A stretch of DNA of 64,000 bases from Takakia lepidozioides (taxonomy: Eukaryota > Streptophyta > Takakiopsida > Takakiales > Takakiaceae). A model generated the notes under the pieces. The model worked only from the letters and a program-made list of their open reading frames with translations. It made no database searches and had not been told where the DNA came from. The position numbers and the translations under genes are program-made. Location: positions 57,102,001-57,166,000 of the forward strand of contig CM060733.1 of assembly GCA_030704615.1 (NCBI GenBank), in the 5' to 3' direction. Shown here piece by piece: positions 20,501 through 31,944 of the stretch (within the stretch, counting starts at the first letter, position 1; each line of letters starts with the position of its first letter).

Positions 20501-23301
20501 TGGCAGGTACATATACAATCATTATCTTCTCAATGCAATTAATTCATTTTGTTGATGACACATTAACATAGTTATTTAACTGACTGTATTTTCTGGCAGC
20601 TTCGCAAGGTTGCCTTGGCTCAGTTTGCCTTGTACACCACTCAGCTTGGCCAATTTCATGTTGCCTTGGAGGAAGGAGAGAGTGAGAGTCTGGGAGAATA
20701 CATGGATACATGGAAGATGACTCATTTCAATGAGTTGTTTCATAGAGAGTTCTCATTGCCAAAGGGGCCATTCAGAGGCAATGATTGGGAACAACAAACA
20801 GGTGGGGAGAAGGTGGTGAGACGGATTTTATTCAAGTACCATCTTTCCATTGCATTGTACATGGATAGTGTATATACCTTGTAAGTCAAAAATGTCTATG
20901 CTTCAAGTATTTTTCTAGTACATTGGGAAATACATGTTTCTTAATGTGCTTGTTCAATTGTTGAACAGGTTGCATAAATATTTGTCTCCACAATAACTTT
21001 GAATGTGTTTGTATTTTAGGTACATGAGATTTGTGCTTGTACCGAGTGATCGACTTAAGGCTGAGCCCAAGTTTCTGATGGCCTGGAAGTTTGGTGCTCA
21101 ACAAGCTTCCATGTACACACCTGCAATTGAGGAAGATTAGGGTGTGGAACACCGGGAAGGGGGGGGGTTGGTATTTGGATATGCCCAAGGGTACTATCCC
21201 CTATGCAGAAATGGGACTTCATAAGGAATGTGTTCGCAGGCAGTCAGTGAGTGATGAAGGGGTCCTTGTTCTTGATCTAGAGCAAGCAGAACAGATTGCT
21301 ACACAGGCCGCTGACACTATAGCCCAAGTGGTCCCTGCCGTTGTGGGTGTACCAAAACGCAAATCACGAAAAAGAAAAGGTGCGGATGTCAATGCAGGTG
21401 TGGCTTCTATTGCTGGTCCTATTGGTAGTTCTTCACATCCTTCAAATCAGTTGGTTGTAGTGCCTGCACCTGCTACTCGAGGAAACAAGCCAAAGGCAGA
21501 CGAACATCCTTACAGTGCAGTGTCATTTTCTGGTGGTGCACCTAGCATGTATCGCATGAAGATCATGCCTACTCATTTCATTGATATGGTGGAGGTCTCA
21601 AGTACATCTCCTGATGCGACCTTGAAAGAGCTCATGGAATTCTTAAAAAATGTGAGTTTCCCCCAACAAACAAACTTGAATGTAAGGAATTCTTCAATGT
21701 TTTTATATCGTCATCTCCGGCTATTGACTCCTACATTTTCTGTATGTTGTTTGCAGTTGCCAGGAACTTGGTCTAGTGTTGTGGATGGAAAAAGCGTGCT
21801 TGTGGCTGTGGACATGATCATCGTGGACTACCCGACAGAAATGCCTGTACAGGGCTGTTTGGATGGTGTACAGGTTCCTCCCTGGAATGCTTTTGATAAA
21901 CGGTATTGGGAGTATGCATTCTCCATTGCTAATGACCTGTTGGATGACAATGGATGCGTGGTGTTCTTGCAGGGCTCCGATGATTCCTTTGCATTGGAGC
22001 TCTTTTCTTACTCCAGGGGCAGCTCTATTTCCGTATTATCAAGGAAATATACTTGCATCAATACCACCCCTCTACACACTCAGACAAGAAAGGTAAAAAT
22101 CATCCCTCTTCAATATCTCATTGTTTGATGTTTTATCTTCCTACTCTCATACATATTATTAAACCATCCGGGTGCACTGTTTTTGTGGAAATGGCACGTC
22201 TAACAGACCATGTTCTTCCACGCCCATGTCCTCACCAAGCAAGGAGGACTATTCAAACTGCGTGAGTCTGGCAAAGTTGTGGACCCCCTTGCAGACCCTG
22301 TTGAGTTGGATGCCAAATACAACCACATTCCAGATGTTGCACTACCCATGTAAACTCCTCAACAAGCCTGGAGGGGTGCGCGAGACCGTAGTCCCGCCTT
22401 CATGCAAGTGTTGTTGGAGACATGCTCACTTCCTGGTTCCCGCATTTTGGATCTCACAGCTGGCACATGTTTGCATTGGTCTCCATTTTGTAATTAAAAT
22501 CTTCTGAGCTAATTCATGATCATTAACTGCTATCCGATATAATATCATCATTGCATGTTTTTTTCCTACAGGTTCTACATTTATTGCTGCCCGCAAGTCT
22601 GGACGTCACGTATTTGGTCTTGAGGGGGACCAGACGTTGTATGCAGCACGTCTCTCTGCACTTCAAAATACTCAACCCGTTTTGGTTTCATCTGTGGGAA
22701 CTCCAACCATTCAACGTCCTGTGAGTTTGTTGGAACCCCCCGCTCCTAAGGTGGCGCGCAAGCTTGGTCTTCATCTTGGCAGTACTTCCTAGTGAGTATG
22801 TCTCGCCTCCATTCCCTTTGTTGCAATCTCTATATTATTTGCAAAGCAAACCATTCCCATTTGATTTGTTAACATAAGTATACATGTATGTGTGATGTAG
22901 TGATGGGATTGTGCGGACCATCTACGATAGTCTACCCCAAAGTCCTCTTTCATCGTTTTATCTACCTTCGTATGCCGAGTCCCAAGCTTTGCATTCAATA
23001 CATCAACAACGTGATGTAGGTCTTTCCAATGATGTGTTGTTTGACCGAAGAGCAGCTATTGTTGGACAATCCGTGGATAGGTTGCGTAGAGTTGAGGCTT
23101 TCATGGATGTGTATGCCTCTGAATCACAGGCTTATGACACGGATGATGAAGTATCAGCTGATGATGTTATGAAGGTAATTAGAAATTACATATACAGTAC
23201 ATTGTCCTCATTGTCAGTCCGAATTTTTGGTTATGTTTTATGATACATGTATTTCTCTCTAGCGTAAGGTAAAACAAATGGGGCAAATGACATGGTGTTG
23301 A
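17551..23301 (+). pseudogene. ParB-like / DNA methyltransferase fusion gene, copy 1 (decayed)
   Basis: Eleven exons can be traced: 17551-17628, 19060-19698, 19812-20001, 20096-20506, 20600-20880, 21020-21651, 21757-22092, 22207-22468, 22572-22791, 22901-23174 and 23263-23301. This copy shows the 3' half missing from copy 2: motif IV-like VDMIIVDYPTEMP, then PGSRILDLTAGT with STFIAARKSGRHVFGLEGD (AdoMet-binding motif I region), and a C-terminus rich in Ser/Asp. The IV-before-I order fits beta-class N6-adenine or N4-cytosine enzymes. Damage relative to copy 2: indels in exon 2, CAA to TAA in exon 3, TGG to TAG and one extra G in exon 6. A TAA at 22351-22353 (exon 8) cannot be compared. DPPY is replaced by DYPT, so activity is uncertain even in an intact copy. 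Confidence 0.7.
17705..18835. repeat. CCGCCGGCG palindrome array in intron 1, copy 1
   Basis: About ten CCGCCGGCG-like sites in intron 1, including an 18-bp perfect palindrome at 17794-17811 and TGCGCCGGCGCA at 18728-18739. They are embedded in loosely repeated units with GGAGCTTGG, TTTCAGGAA and GATGCTCCGAG. Some sites have lost the CG pairs seen in copy 2 (for example CCGCCGACA near 18471). Confidence 0.75.
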
Positions 23302-24500
23302 AATCAGATTTCATGTTATCTTCCTGTCATTTGATTTATCTATGTAATAGTTTGTACATAGATCTCTACTGCATTTCATAGATCCCTTTACCTGAATGCA
23401 AGTTCGACATGCACTTCAGCACTATCAAATTTCATCATTAGTAAGATCAACCCTTATGAGTATTGTGGCATCTTATGTACACACACGGTGACTATCTTTA
23501 TCTCATTAGTGTTTCATTTCATTAGTGTTTCAAGTCTGAATGGGTAGTGTAGTGGTATGAACTAGGCTTGATACCTGATAGGTTGTGGGTTCTATCTCTG
23601 ATGGACATTATGTTTTTGTAAAATAAAAATGTTTCAGAAGATAGATATATAGATACTGCAAAACCTATGTAACAAGATTAAATGGGTGGTGGTTTGGTAA
23701 GGATTATGTTTTTTAAGTTATGAGATTGCGGGTTCGATTACCAATCAATAGTCTTTTTTGTAAAATTGAATTCCCTTGCGGGCCATCACCATTTACTACC
23801 CAAATGCGCAGGCGGACCATCTCCATCACATTGTCAAGCTCCCTAGCATTCCCTTAGCATTGCTCCATTCTGAACTTCAAACTAGACTCCCACCATTGGA
23901 AGAGCCCGTACCTTCACCATTTGTATCTAACAAGGAGCCGTGCCTCGTCACTTTTTAATTTTTTTGACCGTTTTTCTCATGTTGGAAAGCCATAAAAGCA
24001 ACATGTTCCTCTCCCATTCCTACACTCACCCATGTGGAATAATAATACAATGATATGGAATATTCTATATAGAATATTCTTATTCCATCCTTTGATATTT
24101 TGACTATGGACCCTAAGATTAGATGAATCACAATTGTTTTTTTTTTTTGGGTACCCTTATTTAAGTGTTGTGCATATAAAATTGTTCCTATGCATATCTA
24201 AAATTTGTATGCACGCATACATTCCTCCATATGCATGCATTTGTGTGCGCATATAGTATAGGCTACCTCTCCAAAGCCACACCACGAGAAACAAAGAAAC
24301 ATGTCTAAGTTTAAGATGCCGAACAAACTTGTGCACAGGGCTGCCCCTCTCGTCAAGCTCATTAAAATTTGTATTAACTTCCATCTTCAAGCTTTGGAGA
24401 AGCTCCACCACCCAAACCCATAATTAGGACAGCACTCTGATTTCCATCCACTATCAGCAGAATCAGTCAAAAATCACCCCTTCAATCAAGTGCAATTGTG
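23302..24500. other. Intergenic with two SINE-like sequences and a palindrome
   Basis: No gene supported. SINE-like sequences at about 23535-23635 (B-box-like GTGGGTTCTATC at 23585) and 23660-23775 (B-box GGGTTCGATTACC near 23730) are on the plus strand. A 22-bp perfect palindrome sits at 24058-24079. The right terminus of module copy 1 should lie here, but I could not define a terminal inverted repeat. Confidence 0.4.
24058..24079. repeat. 22-bp perfect palindrome
   Basis: GAATATTCTAT is followed at once by its reverse complement. It is flanked by GG and TT and by loosely inverted ATATGGAAT / ATTCCAT, so it could be the remains of a small fold-back element. Confidence 0.7.
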
Positions 24501-24985
24501 GGCTCACTTCCCACCTATGCCGGGTAGACCCCACTATCAGGAAATGGTGGATGGTCTGAGTAGATACACAGATCAATGAATGAAGCGAGACACTTGCATC
24601 TTGCACTCAACAGTACATGATGGTCAGTACTCTCAGGAAATGGTGGATGGTCTGAGTAGCTACACAGATCAATGAATGAATGCTCCCACATTTTGCATAC
24701 ATGTCCACGAGGGCATTGTTCAGAATCACATCTGGTACAATTCCAGCTTTGGCGATGCAACCATGCACCTCTTTGCCCTTTTCCAGGGCTGCCAGGCTTG
24801 CACATGCACTGCAAACGCACACAAACGTGATGTGGTCGGGCTTCCCCCCTTTCCCCATCATTTGCTCATAGGTCTCCAAGGCCTCCATCCCGCACCCCTG
24901 TTGTGCATATCCTGCAAGCATGGCATTCCAACACAACAAATCTCGTTCAGCCATATTGTTCCCAGCTCAAAATGTATAGTCAACA
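24500..24985 (-). pseudogene. PPR repeat fragment
   Basis: The minus strand encodes PLS-type pentatricopeptide repeats: RDLLCWNAMLAGYAQQG, then KPDHITFVCVCSACASL, GKEVHGCIAKAG and VDMYAKCGS. The frame then enters a 96-bp tandem duplication (24537-24632 and 24633-24680 onward) that replaces the next repeat. No initiator or C-terminal motif is present, so this is a broken piece of a PPR gene. PPR proteins bind organellar RNA, one base per repeat. Confidence 0.7.
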
Positions 24986-25201
24986 ACAGTTCTCTACAAC
25001 TGTTGGCCAGGCTATCCACTTGATAGCAAAGTTCCTCCCACCCAGCACCAAAGGCAGTCATGGGATTTCCACAGACAAAGATATGAAATTCAGCCTGGAA
25101 CTTCCAGAGCTAACATTCAACAAGAGAGTGGTGATAGCATGCAACATGCAGCGCTATACCTGAAAGCACTAACTGTTAAAGATTTACACATCCGTCATAA
25201 T

Positions 25202-25657
25202 TCATGACTTCTCAAACTCTGAATTAGGGGAGAAACAGTCAAGAAAGGGAAAGTATGGCACCTGGTTATGAACCATGTAAAGGAGGAAGGGCATACAAGA
25301 GCCAGCCCCGTACTTGCATGTGGCAGATATGCATTGGCATGTCATTGCACTCCATAAGACCACGTCTCGCTTAGCCATATTGTTGAACACTAGACAGGCC
25401 TCCCTTACACTCCCACATTTCGCATACATGTCTGCAACAAAGGCAGTCTCCATATTAATATATGACGGAATTCCAGCTTTGATAATGTCAGCATGGATCT
25501 CTTTGCCCTTCTCCAGGGCCACCATGCTGGCACAAGCATTGAGAACACAAATGAATATATGACCCTGTCGGGCATCCATGTGCTGGATTTGCTCCAGATA
25601 TATTGGTCTTGTTCTTTTGCCAACGCTCTGCAAAGCAGAGCATGGCGTCATATGCAA
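25202..25657 (-). pseudogene. PPR repeat fragment
   Basis: The minus strand reads CVLNACASMVALEKGKEIH, ADIIKAGIP, ADMYAKCGSVREACLVFN and MAKRDVVLWSAM, a little over one PLS repeat set. It lacks a start and a C-terminal domain and lies downstream of the large PPR gene on the same strand. It may belong to the same dead gene as the fragment at 24500-24985. Confidence 0.65.
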
Positions 25658-25789
25658 TCACAGCAGCTGTTTCATCAATTGGTTGTGGTGATTGTAGCGC
25701 CTCGTTGCTCTAGGCGTGGTCGTTGTTCCTCATCGTGTAGAGCCCAATGGAGCCCAAAACAACTTGCATGAATGTTGTTGAAAGCTCAC

Positions 25790-28467
25790 TAGCACCCCTC
25801 AGTAAAGGACCTTGTCAAAATGTTGATGCTGTCGGATTTTCGAGCAGAAACCTCTACCTTGGAGGACGGAGCAGAGCTGGCATGAGTTTTTTAAAGTTCC
25901 TTCCAGGGAGGGGGGGGGGGGGGGGGAGTGCTAATAAGCCCAAAAGCAATGGCCAGCCTTTCACTGTGGCGGTAGACTGCATGTTCCTTCGTTTGCTGAT
26001 CCACATAACGCAAAACAAGGCGTGTGTCAGGCAGGTATCCTGCCTCCTTCATCTTCCTAGTCAATTTTACCAACTCAGCATAGATCTCCTCCGTTTGTGG
26101 GTGTGATCTATCTTCTACAATGAAGGTATGTATCCAACTTTTTACCTCAATCTAGCTTCACGCTGTCTCCTTTTTCACACCCCTCCTCCATCGTTTTCTT
26201 ACTTTTGTTACATCATCCCACCTGCCAGCTAAAGCATAGACATTTGAAAGGAGCACATGCACTGCAGCATTTTTTGTTTCCAACTTCCAGACACATTCTG
26301 CGAAATGTTCTGCTAGCTCCACATTACCATGGATTCTGCAGGCACCAAGCAAGGCCCCCAACACTGAAGCCCCTGGTTCAAATGGAATTCTGTTCATAAA
26401 GTCCTTTGCCTGATCCAAGAGCCCAGCCCGGCCAAGAAGGTCTACCATGCAACCATAGTGCTTTTCTGTTGGTATGATGCAGTGATCTCTAGTCATAGAA
26501 AGGAAGTAATGATGGCCTTCATCCACTAGACCCACATGGCTGCATGCAAAGAGAACACCAATGAAGGTGATGCTGTCTGGCTTCACCCCTTCCCGTTGCA
26601 TCTGTTCAAAAAGTTGGAGCGCATCCTTGCCATGCCCATTCTGAGCACAACCCGTGATCATCGCAGTCCATGAGACTGTGCTATGCTCAAGAATATTGTC
26701 AAACACCCCCTTTGCATCTCGCAGACTCCCACACTTGGCATACATGTCAATCAGAGCAGTCCCCACACAGACATCTGATTCAGATCCAGATTTGAGGATA
26801 TTGTCATGAACCTTCTTGCCCTCCTCCAGAGCTGCCAGGTGGCCGCATGCATTGAGGATGAGAATAAAAGTGACCTTGTTAGGCTTCACGCCTTCTAGTC
26901 GCATTTGACCAAACAATTCAAATGACTCAACACCAAGCCCATGCTCATCAGATCCTGCAATCATCGAGTTCCAAGAGATGATATCACGTTCAGGCATTTT
27001 CAAGAACACTTGGCGTGCATCCAGTAGGCTCCCGCACTTGCAATACATGCTGACAAGGGCGTTCCCCACTCGAACATCCGCCTCAAATCCAGCTTTGATG
27101 ATGGCTTCATGGACCCACTTGCCCTGTTCGAGAGCTACTTGAGTGGCACATGCATTGAGGATGCTGATGAAAGTGACCTTGTTGGGCTTCATGCCTTCCT
27201 GTTGCATTTGCTGAAAACGGTCGAATGCCTCTTCAACATGCCCGGTATGAGCAAGTCCTGCAATCATTGCATTCCATGAGACCACATTTCGTTGAGGCAT
27301 TTTGAAGAGCACTTGGCATGCATCCACCACACTCCCGCATTTGCAATACATGCTGACAAGGGCAGTCCCCACTTGGATGTCGGACTCAAATCCAGCTTTG
27401 ATGATGCCTGCATGAAGCCGCTTTCCCTGTGGCAGAGCTGCTGGGGTGGTACATGCCTTTAGGATGCAGATGAAAGTGACCTTGTCTGCCTTAATGCCCT
27501 CTCTTTGCATTTGCCGAAAAATTTCGAAAGCCTCCCCAACATGACCGTGCTGGGCAAATCCTGCAATAATCGCAGTCCACGAGATCACATCTCGGTTGCG
27601 AATTCCGTCAAACACTGGGCGCGCATCCCGCACACTCCCGCACTTGCAATACATGCTCACAAGGGCATTCCCCACTCGAATATCAGACTCAAATCCAGCT
27701 TCGATGATGTCCGCATGGACCCACCTACCTTGCTCCAGAGCTGCTGGGATGGTACATGCATTGAGGATGCTAACGAAAGTGCCCTTGTTGGGCGTCATGC
27801 CTTCTAGTTGCATTTCCCAAAAGAGTTCAAAGGCCTCTTCAAATTTCCCTTTCTGAACAAGTCCTGCAATCATCGCATTCCATGAGACAACATTTCGATT
27901 ACTCATTTTGAAGAACACTTCGCGCGCATTCACCACACTTCCGCACTTGCAGTACATGCTGATGAGGGCAGTCCCTAATCGGACATCTGCCTCAAATCGC
28001 GCTTTGATGATCCCCGCATGGAGCCGCCTTCCATGATCTAGCTCTGCTGGGGTCCCACATGCGTTCAGAATGCTTATGAACGTGATCTTATTTGCCTTCA
28101 CCCCTTCTCGTTGCATTTGTTCAAAGAGTGCAAATGCTCCTTCCCCAGCGCCTTGTTGGGCTAATCCTGCAATCATCACATTCCAGGAGATCACATTCCG
28201 TTGAGGCATTTTGTCGAACACTTGGCGCGCATCCACAACATTCCCACACTTCACGTACATGCTGACAAGGGTATTTCCCAAGAAGATATCAGGCTTGAAT
28301 CCACTTTTGATGATATGAGCATGGATTTCCTTGCCATCTGCAAGGGATTTCGTCTCAGCACACTCTTGCAACAGACAAGCACAGGTATCAGAATATGCTG
28401 GAAAGCCTTGTTCCTCCAGCAAATTCAAGATGTCCACAACCTTCTTGTATCGTCCGTCCTTGCACAA
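25790..28467 (-). pseudogene. PLS/DYW-class pentatricopeptide repeat gene, broken at the E/DYW boundary
   Basis: The frame is open for 769 codons (28467-26158), with six MYxKCG motifs about 101 residues apart, each in a P-L-S set (for example RNVISWNVMIAGLAQQG), then E-type repeats (HYGCMVDLLGRAG, ASVLGALLGACRIHGN, HVLLSNVYALAGRWDDV). After KKETA come TGA and, two codons on, TAG, where families of this type have a Cys and a Trp. The same frame then continues into a DYW deaminase region: IYAELVKLTRKMKEAGY, and HSERLAIAFGLIST with the HxE zinc/catalytic motif. It ends in a G/C homopolymer at 25912-25926, after which the DYW tail is only faintly visible to about 25790. The initiator is unclear: the frame is open upstream with no ATG. 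Such proteins edit C to U in organellar RNA. The truncated E-class form could still bind RNA. Confidence 0.85.
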
Positions 28468-28861
28468 TCTGCTTATATACCCAAGAGCTCCACAATTTTG
28501 GGCTACTTCCCCCCTCGTCTGTGCCTTCGCCCAGAAGTCGTGATGATGGTGGCCGTGGCAACAGTGATGACCTTACCCCGACACCGACACCCAACAAGCA
28601 ACTCGGTCTGACTGCTGCAGAATTGGAACTCCACCACCTTGCTTGGTAACAAAATGTGTCTGGAGACCATTGTCATGGGCTCCCAAGGAATCTGTGTCGG
28701 GAGGTAGTAGCTTCTCTTGTGGACATTGCAGTCAGATGCAATGTGTAGCGACCGTGTCCGTGTGATCACTTCAGAGAGATCCGTGTCTGTGGGAGCGACT
28801 CAGACTGTGAGGCCCATTACCAACATATCTCCATCTCCAGCTCTCCTGCTTTGGTGGGATA

Positions 28862-29095
28862 TTGTCTACTACCGTAGTGGGAGGATCAAGAGAGGGAGTC
28901 CACAATACCTCTTCTGGCACTTCTGGGCATGTCAAGATGCTTTGTGAGGCAGGCAGACAAGAGGCTCTACAGACTTTAAACCAAGGAGGCATTTCAGCAG
29001 ATTCAGATACGTATGTCTGTCTCTTGCATAAGTGCATCAAGATGAAAGGCCTGGAAGCTGGAAAGCAGGTGATACACTGTGAGGGGGTAAATTCC
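28862..29095 (+). pseudogene. N-terminal PPR gene fragment
   Basis: The plus strand reads DSDTYVCLLHKCIKMKGLEAG and KQV, the usual opening of a PLS-class PPR protein before the first repeat. Sequence similarity is lost after 29085. It is divergent to the large PPR gene and separated from it by about 400 bp. Confidence 0.5.
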
Positions 29096-29320
29096 CAAAC
29101 ATGGTATATATAATTAAAACAGTACCATTCATGAATACTAAAACTTTATCACACTGACCATAACTACCCGACATCTTTCACAGAAGGCCCTGACTAGTTT
29201 ACAACACATAAGCCCTGAGTAAAAGAATGGTCCAACATATTAGTACCTTCTATGGTCTCTTTGTGATGCTCCCTGAAATTTTTACAAGACATAAACACTG
29301 CTTACCAATCAAAGGTGGAT

Positions 29321-29979
29321 CTAATCAATGGGTTCAATAAGGTCATTTGAATCCTCAATATATGAATCCACCACCTGCTCTCCTGCGCCCTCATTGATTC
29401 GATCACTTATAACCTTCAGAATTGGTTTCCTCGTCAGGCTCTCATCCTTGTTATGCCTAAGATACTCATTGGCTTCCTCAGCAATTTCTAGTACAAGCCC
29501 AAACTTACTATTAGACTGCTCCAGTAAAATCTCAGCATCCACCAGGATCTGCTTGTTTGCCTCTAACCACATTCGCTCTTGTGTTTCCAGGAAGGGCAAC
29601 ATCTGTTCCTTCTCCTCTAATTTGGGATCTCTCCTTCCCTGATCACAACAAGAGAAGCAAATGTGCTATACAAATAAATTGGTTGTCAAAGTACCAGAGT
29701 CTCTCTCTCTCTCGCTCGTGTTTCCAGGAAGGGCAACGTCTGTTCCTTCTCCTCTAATTTGGGATCTTACCTACCCTGATCACAACAAGAGAAGCAAATG
29801 TGCTATACAAATAAATTGGTTGTCAATGAGTCTCTCTCTCTCTCTCTCTCTCTCGCTCTTGTGTTTCCAGGAAGGGCAACGTCTGTTCCTTCTCCTCTAA
29901 TTTGGGATCCTACCTACCCTGATCACAACAAGAGAAGCAAATGTGCTATACAAATAAATTGGTTGTCAAAGTACCATTG

Positions 29980-30013
<34 letters not shown>

Positions 30014-30361
30014 CTGTGTCACACACACCGCACACTCATATTTAAAGAGGAAGGAAAGAAGACCCAAATATTCGAGGGAGGTTGCCAGGTCTGATATACT
30101 ACAGCATTCAAGGGCTCACACTTTCTCAAAACCCCAACACTTCCAGTGATGTCGTTTTATACTCACCGATTGCCGACCCCTTCTTTTGCTCCCAATTCCT
30201 TCTCCACTTTTACATTCGATCCTCATTAGACCTCCAGCTCCAAAGCAATGGGAGGAGAGTAGGACCCTTGAACCAGTGCCTTTTGAAGCACGAGCAGGTG
30301 CCTCCAGCGCATTGTTGAAAGAAGGGATTGACAGCAGAGCTCCATTTCGCATAGCTGCCAT
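29321..30361 (-). CDS. Probable pTAC7/PAP12-like plastid transcription-associated protein
   Basis: Two exons join in phase to about 170 codons. Exon 1 (30361-30167) starts MAAMRNGALLSIPSF and is Ser/Arg/Ala-rich, as expected of a chloroplast transit peptide; its donor is CAATCG|GTGAGT. Exon 2 (29638-29321) starts after GATCAG and reads RRDPKLEEKEQ, LPFLETQERMWLE, FGLVLEIAEEANEYL, then PILKVISDRINE. This order (basic R-rich patch, PFLE, EIAxEANEY, ILxVxSxRxN) recalls pTAC7, a small subunit associated with the plastid-encoded RNA polymerase. The family call is from memory of the motif order and could be wrong. Both exons are intact, so it is the best candidate host gene in the window. Its intron contains two decayed copies of the exon 2 start. 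Confidence 0.45.
29575..30012 (-). repeat. Threefold tandem repeat of an exon start plus TC microsatellite
   Basis: Units of about 140 bp (29578-29715, 29716-29860, 29861-30010) repeat the first 60 nt of exon 2 of the pTAC7-like gene, its acceptor, and adjacent intron with a (TC)n tract of growing length. In units 2 and 3 the splice acceptor survives, but the reading frame has a TAA or TAG three codons in, so they are pseudo-exons. Confidence 0.85.
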
Positions 30362-30994
30362 TATGAGATCGAAAACTAAAACCCTGAGCCCTAATGCTTG
30401 ACCTGTTACTACCGGTAACGGAAGCAAATCCAGACGCAATGGTTCCTTTCCCTCTCTCAAGCACAGGTGAAGCTCTGCCTCAGCCGTAGGAGTTGTAAGC
30501 ACGATGGTGGAGAAGGGCATGAGGTGGTCACCCGCGAGTACACCATTAATCTTCACAAGAGACTACACTGCTGGTATTTTTTCTCTTTCCTCTTCACGCA
30601 ACCCCTTTGTGGGTTGCGGGTGACCTCTTAGTCACGGGAACTAGATAGTTTCTTTCTGCAATAAGAAAGGGGGGCTGGGAGGCTGGTGATACACTCGTAC
30701 TTCTTTCTCCGTAACGGATCCAAGAGACTCTGCATCATGCCGTGTGCATCTAATTGATGACTCGCTCATTGTAGGGCATGGTAGGGCAGGTGATTTGAGG
30801 ACCGTGGATAACATAAAGAATGAGTTCAAGCTGAATGATGTCTTCTAATAAGAATCCATGGAGTCTCCTACCTTTGATCTCTTAAATATCTCCGGCCGTC
30901 CTCCATTTAACCTCTGCCTGGTGTTTCACTCGTCCGTTGCTGTTCCAAATCTGAACCTGTATCTTTGTCCTTCTCTCGTTTCCTTCGTGGCTAA
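30362..30994. other. Upstream region of the pTAC7-like gene, no other gene
   Basis: It likely holds the promoter of the minus-strand gene. The open frames here overlap the first exon in other phases. No clear TATA box was identified. Confidence 0.3.
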
Positions 30995-31222
30995 TTACAC
31001 GAAGGCAAGCTTTCTATGTCCTGTCTGCTTATAATAGAAGCAGACTTCTTCACCCACGGGTCCTCGACCTGGTCTCTTCTTAGGGCTCTGTGTGTTCTGG
31101 CCTATTGTTTCTCTGGTAGTGATTCCGATCATGCTGGTAGTGATTCTTTTAGGAATGGTGGGTAGGCTTAAGAGCTTCCTACGGAGGATACCTGCATTAT
31201 GCAAATCTGCAGCCCGTTTCAA
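30995..31222 (-). pseudogene. Retrotransposon gag remnant
   Basis: A minus-strand frame of 75 codons with a basic, Thr-rich stretch followed by VCFYYKQTGHRKLAF. This looks like a CCHC zinc knuckle (C-x2-C-x4-H) whose second Cys has become Tyr. No protease, integrase or reverse transcriptase follows. Assigned only as a probable gag fragment. Confidence 0.35.
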
Positions 31223-31607
31223 TCCTGGATGGGGTTAGTTCATTGTGTTTAACTTTTCCGTCTGCAATTGAGCACTCCAGGGCACTGCGACTTCCATTCA
31301 GAGAAGATGATAGTGAATGTCATGTCACATTTACATGCATTTTCCATCTCATCATATTCCTGATAGAAACATAATTCTTAAAAGCTATATATCAAATCAG
31401 CAGTAGGCATTGTTAGAGAGGGACATCCTCTTGGATGTGCCGGAGGGTGTTTTCGTGTTATCTAGGCGACATTTTTTGCCACCCTGTGGAGCTTGGATGC
31501 AGGTGACAAACCAAGTGTTCCGACATGCCAAGCACACTGGCGCAGGCTAGATCAATAAGCCAAAAATGAGGCACTATGTACACTGCTAGGCGCTGCATTG
31601 CCTGGAC

Positions 31608-31826
31608 ATGGAGCAGTCAAATGCCCTGAGGAAACTGTACAAGGAGCGGGGCAAGAATGTTGGGGCGTGGTGGCAGGCATGCTATTGGCCTCTAGTCAAT
31701 ATGGCTAGGGCCAATGGATGGGACATCGAAGGCCTATTTAATAGAAATGAGAAGCTCCGTATCTGGTATGTGCCAACCAAGCTCCGGCAATTGTGCCATG
31801 TAGAAAGAATCAAACTTGGAGAGTAG
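31608..31826 (+). CDS. Hypothetical small ORF
   Basis: A 72-codon frame ([19 protein letters not shown], then [20 protein letters not shown]). Composition is that of a soluble helical protein, and the sequence looks more coding-like than its surroundings. I do not recognise it. It lies about 120 bp upstream of an RRM-like fragment on the same strand and could be an exon of the same former gene. Confidence 0.3.
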   Translation: MEQSNALRKLYKERGKNVGAWWQACYWPLVNMARANGWDIEGLFNRNEKLRIWYVPTKLRQLCHVERIKLGE

Positions 31827-31944
31827 ATGAAGTTTTGTAGTCAATTTTGGTAGGGGATAAGCTGCGGGCAAATCTGTACTCAGTTCATGAGGCAAATCGA
31901 ATGCTTTCCTTACCAGATTCTCTTTTCCTGCCAGGGAAAGATCT

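Larger units (their letters stand above)
15291..22004 (+). repeat. Segmental duplicate of 57420-64000
   Basis: The two blocks are collinear over 6.6-6.7 kb, nearly identical in the gene part (19.0-22.0 kb) and less so near the gap. The offset is about 42.1 kb at the left and 41,996 bp at the right edge. Copy 1 is about 130 bp longer, mainly in intron 1. The duplication continues past the window end on the copy 2 side. Confidence 0.95.

Noticed and set aside
21091-22128. 345-codon single-exon ORF in copy 1
   Set aside because: It joins part of exon 6, intron 6 and exon 7 by chance because the intron is open; its start is an internal out-of-frame ATG before the extra G at 21159-21167.
24058-24079. 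Right terminus of module copy 1
   Set aside because: The palindrome has no counterpart on the left side of copy 2 (54.96-55.78 kb) and no target duplication, so it cannot be called an element end.
27505-28649. Plus-strand ORFs opposite the PPR gene
   Set aside because: They are shadows of the PLS repeats: the same periodic residues recur because the repeats themselves are similar.
29716-30010. Extra coding exons of the pTAC7-like gene
   Set aside because: Units 2 and 3 have a stop three codons after the acceptor, so they cannot extend the protein.
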